This document shows, in pieces, positions 8,848 through 17,111 of a stretch of 64,000 nt of DNA. Within the stretch, counting starts at the first letter, position 1, and each line of letters begins with the position of its first letter. Location: NCBI GenBank assembly GCA_021151695.1, contig JAGKWU010000001.1:434001-498000 (forward strand), read 5' to 3'. The notes below the pieces were generated by a model. It ran no database searches. It worked only from the letters and a program-made list of their open reading frames with translations, and was not told the DNA's origin. A program made the translations under genes and the position numbers. This DNA comes from Cellvibrionaceae bacterium (GTDB taxonomy: Bacteria > Pseudomonadota > Gammaproteobacteria > Pseudomonadales > Cellvibrionaceae).

Positions 8848-8884
8848 AATCGCTGGCGGCTGCCTCCAGTCGCTAGCGATTTTC
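8848..8884 (+). terminator. Intrinsic terminator after efp
   Basis: A 15-base-pair stem including two G-U pairs (8848-8862 with 8867-8881) closes a CCTC tetraloop and runs into TTT. It begins nine bases after the efp stop codon. Confidence 0.82.
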
Positions 8885-8938
8885 CTCCCCCTCTCGCCAC
8901 ATCTCTTCTTTCCTTTTTTAAAAACACCTCGTTAACTG

Positions 8939-9532
8939 CTAACGATTTATTTTTTGCGCCTTCTGCAATCGCCAATAAAGACGAATGCCAAGCAACACAA
9001 CAGTTAATACACCAAACAACACTGCGTCGAAATAACTCGAACGCACCTGCAACAATACGTGCAACCAAGCCAATATCGCGATGATGTAAATGGACTTATG
9101 CAACTTCACCCAGTTTTTACCCAGGCGGCGCATCATACCCTGTGTTGAGGTAGCACCTAACGCAAGCAATAAAATTACGGCGGGAATGGTTAATAAAATA
9201 TAGGGACGCTTTACCAGTTCACGGCCGAAACTGGAAAAATCCAATCCTAAAATAAACACGAGATAAGACAGCACATGGGCGAGTGCGTAGAACAGCGTAA
9301 ACAACCCAAGCATACGGCGATGCGGCATTACCCAGCCCTGCTTCGCCAATTTTTTCAACGGCGTTACCAATAGAGTTAGCAACAAAAAATAAAACGCCCA
9401 GGTACCGGTAAACAGCACAATGGCCTTGGCGGGATCAGCACCCAGGTTATTACTAGCAGTATTGAAGACCAGATAAACCAGCGGCAACAGACTGGCAAAA
9501 AAAATCACAACTCGACGCCAAAACACGGGCAT
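8939..9532 (-). CDS. msrQ: MsrQ, heme-binding membrane subunit of the MsrPQ system
   Basis: 197 residues, about six membrane helices, of the ferric-reductase-like YedZ/MsrQ family. It passes electrons from the quinone pool or flavin to the periplasmic reductase MsrP. Candidate heme-ligand histidines occur in MPHRRMLGLF, ALAHVLSY and KLHKSIYIIAILAWLHVL. I choose the ATG at 9532, preceded by CAGGT; the longer frame to 9610 runs back into msrP. It follows msrP by 16 bases, the usual two-gene operon. Confidence 0.92.
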   Translation of the reverse strand: MPVFWRRVVIFFASLLPLVYLVFNTASNNLGADPAKAIVLFTGTWAFYFLLLTLLVTPLKKLAKQGWVMPHRRMLGLFTLFYALAHVLSYLVFILGLDFSSFGRELVKRPYILLTIPAVILLLALGATSTQGMMRRLGKNWVKLHKSIYIIAILAWLHVLLQVRSSYFDAVLFGVLTVVLLGIRLYWRLQKAQKINR

Positions 9533-9548
9533 AGCAAACCTGCATCTA

Positions 9549-10559
9549 TCAATAGAATTTTTTAAGATCGAGGCCCTTGTAAAGGCTCGCCACCTGGTCC
9601 CCATAGCCATTAAACATTTGCGTGGGAATCAAATTGGGATTAAATAAACCACTCGGCAAACGGCGCTCTTTCGCCTGGCTCCAGCGCGGATGATCCACCT
9701 GCGGATTCACATTGGCGTAAAAGCCATATTCTTCCGGCGCAATCATATTCCAGGTAGTTTTTGGTTGACGCTCAGTCAATTCGATTTTGACGATGGACTT
9801 AATGCTTTTAAAACCATACTTCCAGGGCACCACCAAACGCAATGGAGCGCCATTCTGGTTGGGCAACACTTTTCCATACAAACCCACGGCGAGAATTGTC
9901 AACGGATGCATGGCCTCATCGATTCGCAAACCTTCGCGGTAGGGCCAATCAATCGTACTCAGCGCACTTTTTTGTTCGGGAAATTGTTTGGAATCTTTTA
10001 AGGTATAAAAAGAAACGTATTTGGCTTTGCTGGTGGGCTCGTATTTTTTTAGCAAACTCGCCAGAGAAAACCCCACCCAGGGAATCACCATGGACCAGGC
10101 CTCTACACAGCGCAGCCGGTAGACGCGCTCCTCCAGCTCTGCACCTTTTAAAATATCTTCGAGCGTAAATTTGCCGGGCTTGCCCACCTCGCCGGCAATT
10201 TCTACTTGCCAGGGATCAGCTTTGAAACTTTTGGAGTTCTTGGCGGGATCGGTTTTATTAAAACCGAATTCGTAAAAATTATTGTGCCCGGTGATGTGTT
10301 CATAAGGTGTAAGCGCATCGCCTGGCTTTTGCTGATCAGCCTTGGCTTGAGCTATTTGCACCTCCAACCATTGCGGGCCTTTATTCACTGGCTCGGTGGC
10401 AATATGGGTTGGAGCAGCCAGCGCATCCGCCGCTAACAAACCGGCACCAGCGGCCAATCCCAGATTGAATGTACCGCGCATAAAGTCGCGGCGCGCATAA
10501 TAGATAGCTTCAGGAGTTATTTCCGAGGATGGTATATCTGCAGCCTTTTTGATCAACAT
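9549..10559 (-). CDS. msrP: MsrP, periplasmic methionine sulfoxide reductase catalytic subunit
   Basis: 336 residues of the sulfite-oxidase-fold molybdoenzyme YedY/MsrP, which repairs oxidised methionine in envelope proteins. A twin-arginine export signal is present: RRDFMRG at residues 23-29, then a hydrophobic segment ending ADALAA. Cys151 in RLRCVEAWSMVIPW is the expected molybdopterin ligand. It is encoded with its membrane electron donor msrQ immediately downstream. Length and motif order match the family closely. Confidence 0.95.
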   Translation of the reverse strand: MLIKKAADIPSSEITPEAIYYARRDFMRGTFNLGLAAGAGLLAADALAAPTHIATEPVNKGPQWLEVQIAQAKADQQKPGDALTPYEHITGHNNFYEFGFNKTDPAKNSKSFKADPWQVEIAGEVGKPGKFTLEDILKGAELEERVYRLRCVEAWSMVIPWVGFSLASLLKKYEPTSKAKYVSFYTLKDSKQFPEQKSALSTIDWPYREGLRIDEAMHPLTILAVGLYGKVLPNQNGAPLRLVVPWKYGFKSIKSIVKIELTERQPKTTWNMIAPEEYGFYANVNPQVDHPRWSQAKERRLPSGLFNPNLIPTQMFNGYGDQVASLYKGLDLKKFY

Positions 10560-10656
10560 AAGCTAAGTCCTGTTGGTTAAGCTCGTTTCGATACACGTTA
10601 GATACACCCACCCCGGATTTGTTACAGCCTCCCTGGCCTATTTTTTATCGCCAGCA

Positions 10657-12912
10657 TCAGTGAGTAATTAACCAGCATTGATGGATCTTGGGATCGCGTT
10701 TGAAATCGTCATCAATCGTCTGTGCACTAATATCCTTGATGCTGTACTGGCCAAGTGCTTCAGTATCCAACTTGAAACTGCGCAGGTTATTGGAGAACAC
10801 TAATGTCCCCTGCTCCGACAAGGCGCGCATGGCGTGGTTGATCATGCTCACGTGGTCGCGCTGCACATCCAACACATCTTCCATACGCTTGGAGTTGGAA
10901 AAGCTGGGCGGGTCGAGCAGGATCAAATCAAATTGCTGCTCATTGTCTTCCAACCACTTGAGGCAGTCAGCCTGCTCCAGGCGGTTTTTGGATTCGCTCA
11001 AACCATTCAGCGCAAAATTTTTGCGCGCCCAATTCAAATAGGTATTGGACATATCCACGCTAAGGGTAAAACGTGCACCGCCCAAAGCGGCATGCACGCT
11101 TGCCGTAGCCGTGTAGCAAAACAAGTTGAGGAAACGTTTGTCTTTCGCCATCTGCGCAATCATTTTGCGTACGGGGCGGTGATCCAAAAACAAACCTGTA
11201 TCCAGATATTGCCACATATTGATATGCAACTTGGCGGCACCTTCTTGCACGCTAAATACATCGCCAGTGGGCAGCTCGGTTAACTTTTCGTACTGCTGCG
11301 TGCCCTTGTTGCGGCGACGCTGTTTGTAGCTGATGCGCTCCGCAGGAATATCCAATGCAAAAGGCACCGCAGCTTCGATTTCGGCAAAGCGCTGGGCAGC
11401 CTTGTCTTCATCGATTGATTTTGGTGCAGCATATTCCTGCACATTGGCGTACCACAACTCAGGTTTACCCGGCTGGGTTTGGCCGCAGTAAACATCGATA
11501 GCCGCTGAGTATTCGGGCATATCTGCATCGTAAAGGCGATAGGCGCTGATTTCATTTTTGCGCGCCCATTTTTCCAATTGCTTGATATTTTTTTGCAGGC
11601 GATTCACCAACATACGCGCGCCGTTAGTGAGTGCCGCCTCTTGTTCCTGGCGATTGTGTTCGCGCACTTTCTCTTCAGCGGCCTGGCGCTTTTTGGCATC
11701 GCCACTGAATCTATCATCCTGCTCAACACGGCTCTGCACAAAGGCCTCACTGGCGATATTGAACAGGATCAACTCGCTGACGATAGTGCCGTTAAACAAT
11801 TTGTATTTTTTATCTGCACGCAAACCCATTTGCTTGCCCAGCTCCGGATTGCCGGTAAATACACCGGCGCGCCAACCCTGGAATTCATTGCGCAAGCGCT
11901 CACCCAAATGGGCGTACAAAATTTTAAGGGATTCGATTTCACCTAAACGCTCACCGTAAGGCGGGTTGCTCAATACCAGGCCGGGCTTAATTTCGGTGTG
12001 AGTGGGCTTTTTAAATTCCGCCAATTCTTTGCGACTGACGCGCAGCCAATGATCCAACTCGGCGGTGACAATATTTTCTTCGGCAGCACGAATCACCTTG
12101 AGGTCGGCATCGTAGCCACGAATCTCGGGCAACTCTTTCGCCAAACCAGCTGTGCGACGCGCTTGCGCCTCGCTGCGCAACTGTTGCCACAGGGATTCAT
12201 CGTGTTGCAGCCAGCGTTCAAAACCAAAGCTGACACGACCAATGCCGGGAGCTATATCAGCGGCAATCATCGCCGCTTCGATAAGGATAGTCGCCGAGCC
12301 ACACATGGGGTCCAGCAAGGCGCCACCTTCAGCAGCGATTTGCGGCCAGCCAGCGCGCAGCAGTATGCCGGCGGCCAGGTTTTCTTTCATGGGGGCCGCG
12401 CCCTGCTTCAAGCGGTAGCCCCGGCGGTGCAGGCTTTCGCCGGAGAGATCCAGGCTTATCACCGCTTTGCCACGACTGAGGCGAGCATTCACACGCAGAT
12501 CCGGGTCTTGCTTGGCCACAGAGGGGCGCTCGCCGGTGAGGTCGCGCAAGCAATCTACTATGGCGTCTTTAACTCGCACAGCGCCGAACTGGGTATTGCG
12601 TATGGCATCGCTGGAACCCACAAAATCCACCAGCAAGGTACCCGTTGGGCGCAGATGCTCTTGCCAACGAATCTCGCGCACGCCGTCGTAAAGTTCTTCC
12701 TGGCTATTTACGTCAAAGCTGGCGAGAGGCAGCAACACCTTGTTAGCCAAGCGCGACCACAGGCATACGCGATAGGCTGTTTCCAGGCTGCCACCAAAGT
12801 ACACACCTGCTACGGTTTCACGCAGATCGGTAGCACCCAATTGGGAAAGTTCGGTAAAAAGTAATCCCTCAAGGCTTTTGGGACAGGTGGCAAAAAACTG
12901 ATATTGCGTCAT
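10657..12912 (-). CDS. rlmL: Bifunctional 23S rRNA guanine methyltransferase RlmKL
   Basis: 751 residues with the full two-enzyme architecture. The N-terminal half holds a THUMP domain and an RlmL methyltransferase (m2G2445) with SNPPYGERLGE near residue 315. The C-terminal half is the RlmK methyltransferase (m7G2069) with the SAM-binding stretch FLNLFCYTATASVHAALGGA and catalytic-site LLDPPSFSNSKRM. The two activities are fused in gammaproteobacteria, as here. It is transcribed alone, with about 96 bases separating its stop from msrP. The start at 12912, MTQYQFFATCPKSLE, is canonical. Confidence 0.96.
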   Translation of the reverse strand: MTQYQFFATCPKSLEGLLFTELSQLGATDLRETVAGVYFGGSLETAYRVCLWSRLANKVLLPLASFDVNSQEELYDGVREIRWQEHLRPTGTLLVDFVGSSDAIRNTQFGAVRVKDAIVDCLRDLTGERPSVAKQDPDLRVNARLSRGKAVISLDLSGESLHRRGYRLKQGAAPMKENLAAGILLRAGWPQIAAEGGALLDPMCGSATILIEAAMIAADIAPGIGRVSFGFERWLQHDESLWQQLRSEAQARRTAGLAKELPEIRGYDADLKVIRAAEENIVTAELDHWLRVSRKELAEFKKPTHTEIKPGLVLSNPPYGERLGEIESLKILYAHLGERLRNEFQGWRAGVFTGNPELGKQMGLRADKKYKLFNGTIVSELILFNIASEAFVQSRVEQDDRFSGDAKKRQAAEEKVREHNRQEQEAALTNGARMLVNRLQKNIKQLEKWARKNEISAYRLYDADMPEYSAAIDVYCGQTQPGKPELWYANVQEYAAPKSIDEDKAAQRFAEIEAAVPFALDIPAERISYKQRRRNKGTQQYEKLTELPTGDVFSVQEGAAKLHINMWQYLDTGLFLDHRPVRKMIAQMAKDKRFLNLFCYTATASVHAALGGARFTLSVDMSNTYLNWARKNFALNGLSESKNRLEQADCLKWLEDNEQQFDLILLDPPSFSNSKRMEDVLDVQRDHVSMINHAMRALSEQGTLVFSNNLRSFKLDTEALGQYSIKDISAQTIDDDFKRDPKIHQCWLITH

Positions 12913-13212
12913 GGATAAAACCGTTTTATAACGTTAACCGGGGATTTTGGCCGCATAAAACCGCATCTGTGCAGATTGGTACAGCGGCATGGGGGATCTA
13001 GAGCTTTAGGTGCTATGGAATCCGGAATCTAGAAGAATTAATTCGTTCACAAGTGGAACCTTTATTGGTGTACTGGTCGAACGCTCTGAAATAAGCAACT
13101 CGTTCAACATAATGTAACCAGCCAAAAGGAGGCTATTGTAGCAAGTCGTTAGAGATGTCTATATAACTTTGTTATTTGAATTGAATCGCTCTAATAAGAG
13201 GTGCCTTATCGG
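12913..13212. promoter_or_regulatory. Divergent intergenic region between rlmL and rmf
   Basis: About 300 bases with no credible gene. It should hold the rlmL and rmf promoters and the rmf leader. A TATATA stretch at 13160-13165, with TTGTAG about 18 bases upstream, is a weak candidate rmf promoter. Three CGTTC-containing heptamers occur: CGTTCAC at 13044, the reverse-strand CGTTCGA at 13077-13083, and CGTTCAA at 13101. The sequence ATCTAGA occurs twice near 12997-13035. None of these can be assigned to a known regulator by eye. Confidence 0.4.
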
Positions 13213-13434
13213 ATGAAAAGTCAGAAAAGAGATCAAACTGAACGCGCTTTTGCTAAAGGCTACCAAGCCGGGATTGACGGTCGATCGCGCAGCCTGTGCC
13301 CCCACGAAACAGGCATAGCTCGACAGCAGTGGCTCAACGGCTGGAGAGAATCCCGGGTGGACCAATGGGACGGCTTAAACCGCATGGCCCAGGTCCAAAA
13401 ACTTAACAATATTCAAACTATGTCCATGACATAG
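13213..13434 (+). CDS. rmf: Ribosome modulation factor
   Basis: A 73-residue basic protein starting MKSQKRDQTERAFAKGYQAG and containing GIDGRSRSLCPHET and QWLNGWRE, the diagnostic RMF pattern. RMF dimerises 70S ribosomes into inactive 100S particles in stationary phase, in the cytoplasm. The start at 13213 is supported by AGAGG upstream. The C-terminal tail after WRESRVDQWDG is about 15-20 residues longer than I expect of E. coli RMF. A long leader of up to 300 bases precedes it, and a terminator follows about 100 bases downstream. Confidence 0.93.
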   Translation: MKSQKRDQTERAFAKGYQAGIDGRSRSLCPHETGIARQQWLNGWRESRVDQWDGLNRMAQVQKLNNIQTMSMT

Positions 13435-13532
13435 ACACGGCTGATCAAAACGATTGAATCAGCAATTACATCACACACAATTAACGTTGATTGATATTTA
13501 TTTCACCATTCGGTGACAACTCCGCAGGAGAA

Positions 13533-13566
13533 CAAAAGGCCCCAGAAATGGGGCCTTTTGCTTTTT
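13533..13566. terminator. Terminator between rmf and pyrD
   Basis: A perfect 11-base-pair stem CAAAAGGCCCC/GGGGCCTTTTG (13533-13543 with 13550-13560) with a six-base loop, followed by CTTTTTG on the plus strand. It serves the rmf transcript and lies just past the convergent pyrD stop. Confidence 0.88.
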
Positions 13567-13588
13567 GCGGTAACTGATTTTTTAAAAA

Positions 13589-14617
13589 TCACAAATGATT
13601 TTTGAGCAACTTAATTGCCGATGCCGCTTCTGCAATTAATGCAGGCCCACGGTAGATAAATCCGCTGTACACCTGCACCAGCTTGGCACCAGCTTTGATT
13701 TTTTCCGCAGCACTTTCACCGTTGGAAATACCACCCACACCAATAATCGGCAGCTTCTCTCCCAGTTCGGCGTAGAGAGCGCTTATAACGCGTGTGCTCT
13801 TGTCGCGCACAGGCAAACCGCTGAGGCCGCCAGTTTCTTTGCCGGTTTCATACTGCTCTACACCTTCGCGACCAATAGTCGTGTTGGTGGCAATCACACC
13901 ATCAATATTCTGCGAAAGCAGGGTTTGTGCAACTTGCGCAATGGCTTCGTCATCCATATCAGGCGCGATTTTTACAGCAACTGGTACGTAACGACCGTGA
14001 ATTTTTTGCAATTTATCTTGCTCGATTTTTAATGTTTCGAGCAGGCGGTTGAGCGAGTCACCAAATTGTAAATCGCGCAGACCTTGGGTGTTGGGGGAAG
14101 ATACATTGACCGTGATGTAATCAGCATGGGCATACACTTTTTGCATACCAATCACATAATCATCAGCCGCGTTTTCCACTGGTGTCACCGCATTTTTACC
14201 AATGTTGATACCGAGCACACCTTTAAACCGGCGACGTTTAACCTGGGCGACCAGATGATCAACACCTTTGTTATTAAAACCCATGCGGTTAATGATGGCT
14301 TGCGCCTCAGGGATACGGAACAGGCGAGGCTTGGGATTACCGGGTTGTGGCTTTGGCGTAATAGTGCCTATCTCGACAAAACCAAATCCCATAGCGCCAA
14401 GAGCATTGAAGTAATCGCCGTTTTTATCAAGCCCCGCCGCCAGACCTACAGGGTTAGGAAAGGTAATACCCATTACCTCAACCGGATCTGCCGGTATATC
14501 GCTGGTGAAGAGTTGCAGTAGACGTAGACGCTCAGCGGCGCCCAGGCAATCCAGGCTAAATTCATGGGAGGTTTCTGCGTCCAGTTTGAACAGCAGATCG
14601 CGGATTTGGTTATACAT
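13589..14617 (-). CDS. pyrD: Dihydroorotate dehydrogenase (quinone), class 2
   Basis: 342 residues of the membrane-associated, ubiquinone-dependent DHODH that oxidises dihydroorotate to orotate in pyrimidine synthesis. Typical class 2 segments are visible: GLAAGLDKNGDYFNALGAMGFGFVEIGTITP, the catalytic-serine region ITVNVSSPNTQGLRDLQ, and the FMN-binding GVGGISNGESAAEKIKAGA. The N-terminal MYNQIRDLLFKLDAE is the amphipathic quinone-tunnel helix, fixing the start at 14617; the frame is open to 14761 but that extension is not family-like. The DUF2835 gene lies about 145 bases upstream. Confidence 0.96.
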   Translation of the reverse strand: MYNQIRDLLFKLDAETSHEFSLDCLGAAERLRLLQLFTSDIPADPVEVMGITFPNPVGLAAGLDKNGDYFNALGAMGFGFVEIGTITPKPQPGNPKPRLFRIPEAQAIINRMGFNNKGVDHLVAQVKRRRFKGVLGINIGKNAVTPVENAADDYVIGMQKVYAHADYITVNVSSPNTQGLRDLQFGDSLNRLLETLKIEQDKLQKIHGRYVPVAVKIAPDMDDEAIAQVAQTLLSQNIDGVIATNTTIGREGVEQYETGKETGGLSGLPVRDKSTRVISALYAELGEKLPIIGVGGISNGESAAEKIKAGAKLVQVYSGFIYRGPALIAEAASAIKLLKNHL

Positions 14618-14761
14618 AATAGTAAGCTCGGAAGGCAGTGCGGGTATCTGCAGCAAACGGATAACGTCGCTGCACGCACTGATTAAATCTCGGACAAAAC
14701 AGGCGCGCAGGATACTGGAATTGGCCCTCGGAATAAACCCTGAGCGGCTACCAGTGCACAA

Positions 14762-14986
14762 CTAAACCCGTTCGATTTTGACAAAGCGATTTTCGTCGGA
14801 GAAATAGATAGCAAAGGTGCCGGCAATACCGCTATGGGTGACAAATGGTCGCAGGATATTGGCCGGAAATCTGATGCTTCTACCATCAATGGTGCGAGCA
14901 CTCACATCCCTGGCCGCGCCCGCGTAGAGCCGTTGGTATTCCTCCGCTGGAATGTGCACATTTACTATCACTGACCGCAATCTCAC
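14762..14986 (-). CDS. DUF2835 family protein
   Basis: 74 residues with the family core AGAARDVSARTIDGRSIRFPANILRPFVTHSGIAGTF. DUF2835 proteins are small, single-domain and of unknown function, common in Pseudomonas relatives. The start is uncertain: GTG at 14986 gives MRLRSVIVNVHIPAEEY, and an in-frame GTG at 14971 gives a slightly shorter protein; a GGGGGA tract lies very close to the first. It sits between a chemoreceptor gene and pyrD on the same strand. Confidence 0.8.
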   Translation of the reverse strand: MRLRSVIVNVHIPAEEYQRLYAGAARDVSARTIDGRSIRFPANILRPFVTHSGIAGTFAIYFSDENRFVKIERV

Positions 14987-15007
14987 ATTCCCCCGGGCAG
15001 GCCTGAA

Positions 15008-17023
15008 TCAAGTGGTGAATTTCATGGTGTTTTCGAGCAGCGACATGGCACTTTTGCGCAAGCTGCTACTGTAGCTTACGGTTTTTTCGATCTGGCTCAA
15101 AATATTTTCCGCGGAATCGCTCAAGTGCTGGGTGTTGCGCGACATTTGCTCAGCAACCGTTGCCTGCTCTTCAGCGGCAGTAGCAATCTGGGTGTTGAGA
15201 TCGCGCAATAATTCTACTCCTTGCACAATCTTTTCCAATGATTGCCCCGCAGCGGCAGCGCTGGCCACAGATTCCTGTGCACCCGTAAAACTCTGGTGAA
15301 TAATATTTACTGCATTAACGGCGCGACCTTGCAGTTTTTCAATCACATTGCGAATTTCTGCGGTGGAGTCCTGTGTGCGTTTTGCCAGCGAACGCACCTC
15401 ATCGGCCACTACTGCAAAACCCCTACCCTGTTCGCCGGCGCGAGCTGCCTCGATGGCGGCATTCAGCGCGAGCAAATTGGTTTGTTCGGCAATACTGCGG
15501 ATGACTTCCAGCACGGCGCCTATGTCCGTCACATCGGATTGCAATTGGCTGATAATATCTTTTGCCTGTTCGACATTGGTTCCCAACACATTAATTTTGG
15601 CGATGGCTTCTTTTACTTTGCCACGACCTTCCACGGCAGAATGCTGGGCTACTTCCGTTGCCTCAGTAACGTTGACACAGCTACGCGCCACTTCCCGCAC
15701 GGTGGCCGCCATCTCAGTAGATGCTGAAGCAGACTGTTGGGTTTGCAAATTTTGCTGATCCAATTCGTGTTTGCTCGAATCCGTCACCGTTTGCAATTTA
15801 ACAGAAAGCTCATTCACTTCATGGGCCGATTGCTGAATGCTATTGAGCAAGCTCGCAACACTGCCAATCATTTCAGTCAGACTTTGAGCGGCATTGCCCA
15901 GGGTATCTTCGCTGTCCATTTTTATCGCTATGGAAAAATCGCCATCGCGCAAACTATTAGAAGCGCTACTCAGAATTTGAGCGTTGCTATTCAGGGATGT
16001 GAGGATACCCATCGCCAGATAAACACCCACGGCAGTGCAAAGCAAACCAATAAAAATCAGCCAGCGATTTTGCGAGGCTTTATTCGCTTGCAGTTTGTGA
16101 ATACTTTTTGTAAAAGCCACGGAGGTTTGGGAATCAAGTGAAACGATTGCTTCTATCGCCTTGGTACCAGTTTCAAAATAGCTACTACTACTGAGGCTTA
16201 CTTCATCCGATGCCAAAATCTGGTTGTTGGTCATGTCAAAAAAAGCGGTGAGCGCATTTTGAACATCCTGGCTTGCAGTTCTTAATTCAGTCGACGCTTC
16301 TGCATCATGAAACAGTAACTCCAACTCCTGATTGAGCGTATCGCCCAATTTTTTTGCTGCTACCGCCATGCTGCCCAACACAATGCGTTCATCAGGTGTC
16401 AGGGTTTTGTCCGTCAGTGCGGATGAGCCCTTGCCGCGCAACTTTCCCAGCTCTTCCGCCAATTGGGGAATGCTATGCACCGAAATATTTTGCATATAGT
16501 GATCTTTGACGGTTGACTGAAGAATCAACTCAAAATCATCAGCCACCTGTACCATGGCCCTTTGTACCAGAGAGACAAGATCAGAATGGCTTTGGAAATT
16601 TTTACTAACGACTGCTGAGCGGTTATTGACTAATTTCAGCTGTTGCCACTGGGAGGAAATTTGCTCCAACTCCGCCAATTTGTAGTCCGCATTTTTTGCA
16701 AGCTTGGCCATATCAGCCAAGGCTTCATCAACCTTACTTTCAATCCCCAAAATAGCGGTTTCCTTATCGGTAGCACCTGACAGGAACTGCGCCAAGTTCC
16801 CCCTGTGCTTCGCGATCTCCAATGCCATAGGTTTTAGCTTCATCACCAGTTCCAGGCCGTGAGTCTGAACCTCAATACGCTGGATCTCACCATTGGATTG
16901 GGTTACACCGGAAATCAATAAAAACAAATAAGGGACAAGAAAAATAAGCACAACCGATAACAGTTTGGCAGTAAATGACATGCGATTGGCAATCGCTGTA
17001 GCTGGCGCAAAAAATCCAGACAT
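15008..17023 (-). CDS. Methyl-accepting chemotaxis protein
   Basis: About 671 residues. A membrane helix at roughly 18-40 (LLSVVLIFLVPYLFLLISGV) is followed by a periplasmic helical region of about 300 residues, a second helix near residue 330 (WLIFIGLLCTAVGVYLAMGI), a HAMP-like linker, and a cytoplasmic signalling rod. The signalling tip EQTNLLALNAAIEAARAGEQGRGFAVVADEVR is unmistakable. Such receptors control CheA. The periplasmic part is helical-bundle-like; the ligand is unknown. The start at 17023 has AGAGGGA upstream. No che genes are adjacent. Confidence 0.93.
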   Translation of the reverse strand: MSGFFAPATAIANRMSFTAKLLSVVLIFLVPYLFLLISGVTQSNGEIQRIEVQTHGLELVMKLKPMALEIAKHRGNLAQFLSGATDKETAILGIESKVDEALADMAKLAKNADYKLAELEQISSQWQQLKLVNNRSAVVSKNFQSHSDLVSLVQRAMVQVADDFELILQSTVKDHYMQNISVHSIPQLAEELGKLRGKGSSALTDKTLTPDERIVLGSMAVAAKKLGDTLNQELELLFHDAEASTELRTASQDVQNALTAFFDMTNNQILASDEVSLSSSSYFETGTKAIEAIVSLDSQTSVAFTKSIHKLQANKASQNRWLIFIGLLCTAVGVYLAMGILTSLNSNAQILSSASNSLRDGDFSIAIKMDSEDTLGNAAQSLTEMIGSVASLLNSIQQSAHEVNELSVKLQTVTDSSKHELDQQNLQTQQSASASTEMAATVREVARSCVNVTEATEVAQHSAVEGRGKVKEAIAKINVLGTNVEQAKDIISQLQSDVTDIGAVLEVIRSIAEQTNLLALNAAIEAARAGEQGRGFAVVADEVRSLAKRTQDSTAEIRNVIEKLQGRAVNAVNIIHQSFTGAQESVASAAAAGQSLEKIVQGVELLRDLNTQIATAAEEQATVAEQMSRNTQHLSDSAENILSQIEKTVSYSSSLRKSAMSLLENTMKFTT

Positions 17024-17111
17024 AAAATGTCCCTCTAAAAGTAGTAGCAAAAATTCATTGTTGAGTGCGGACACTATTTTTAGTTGTATAACCCGCTTGT
17101 TAACGCAAACC

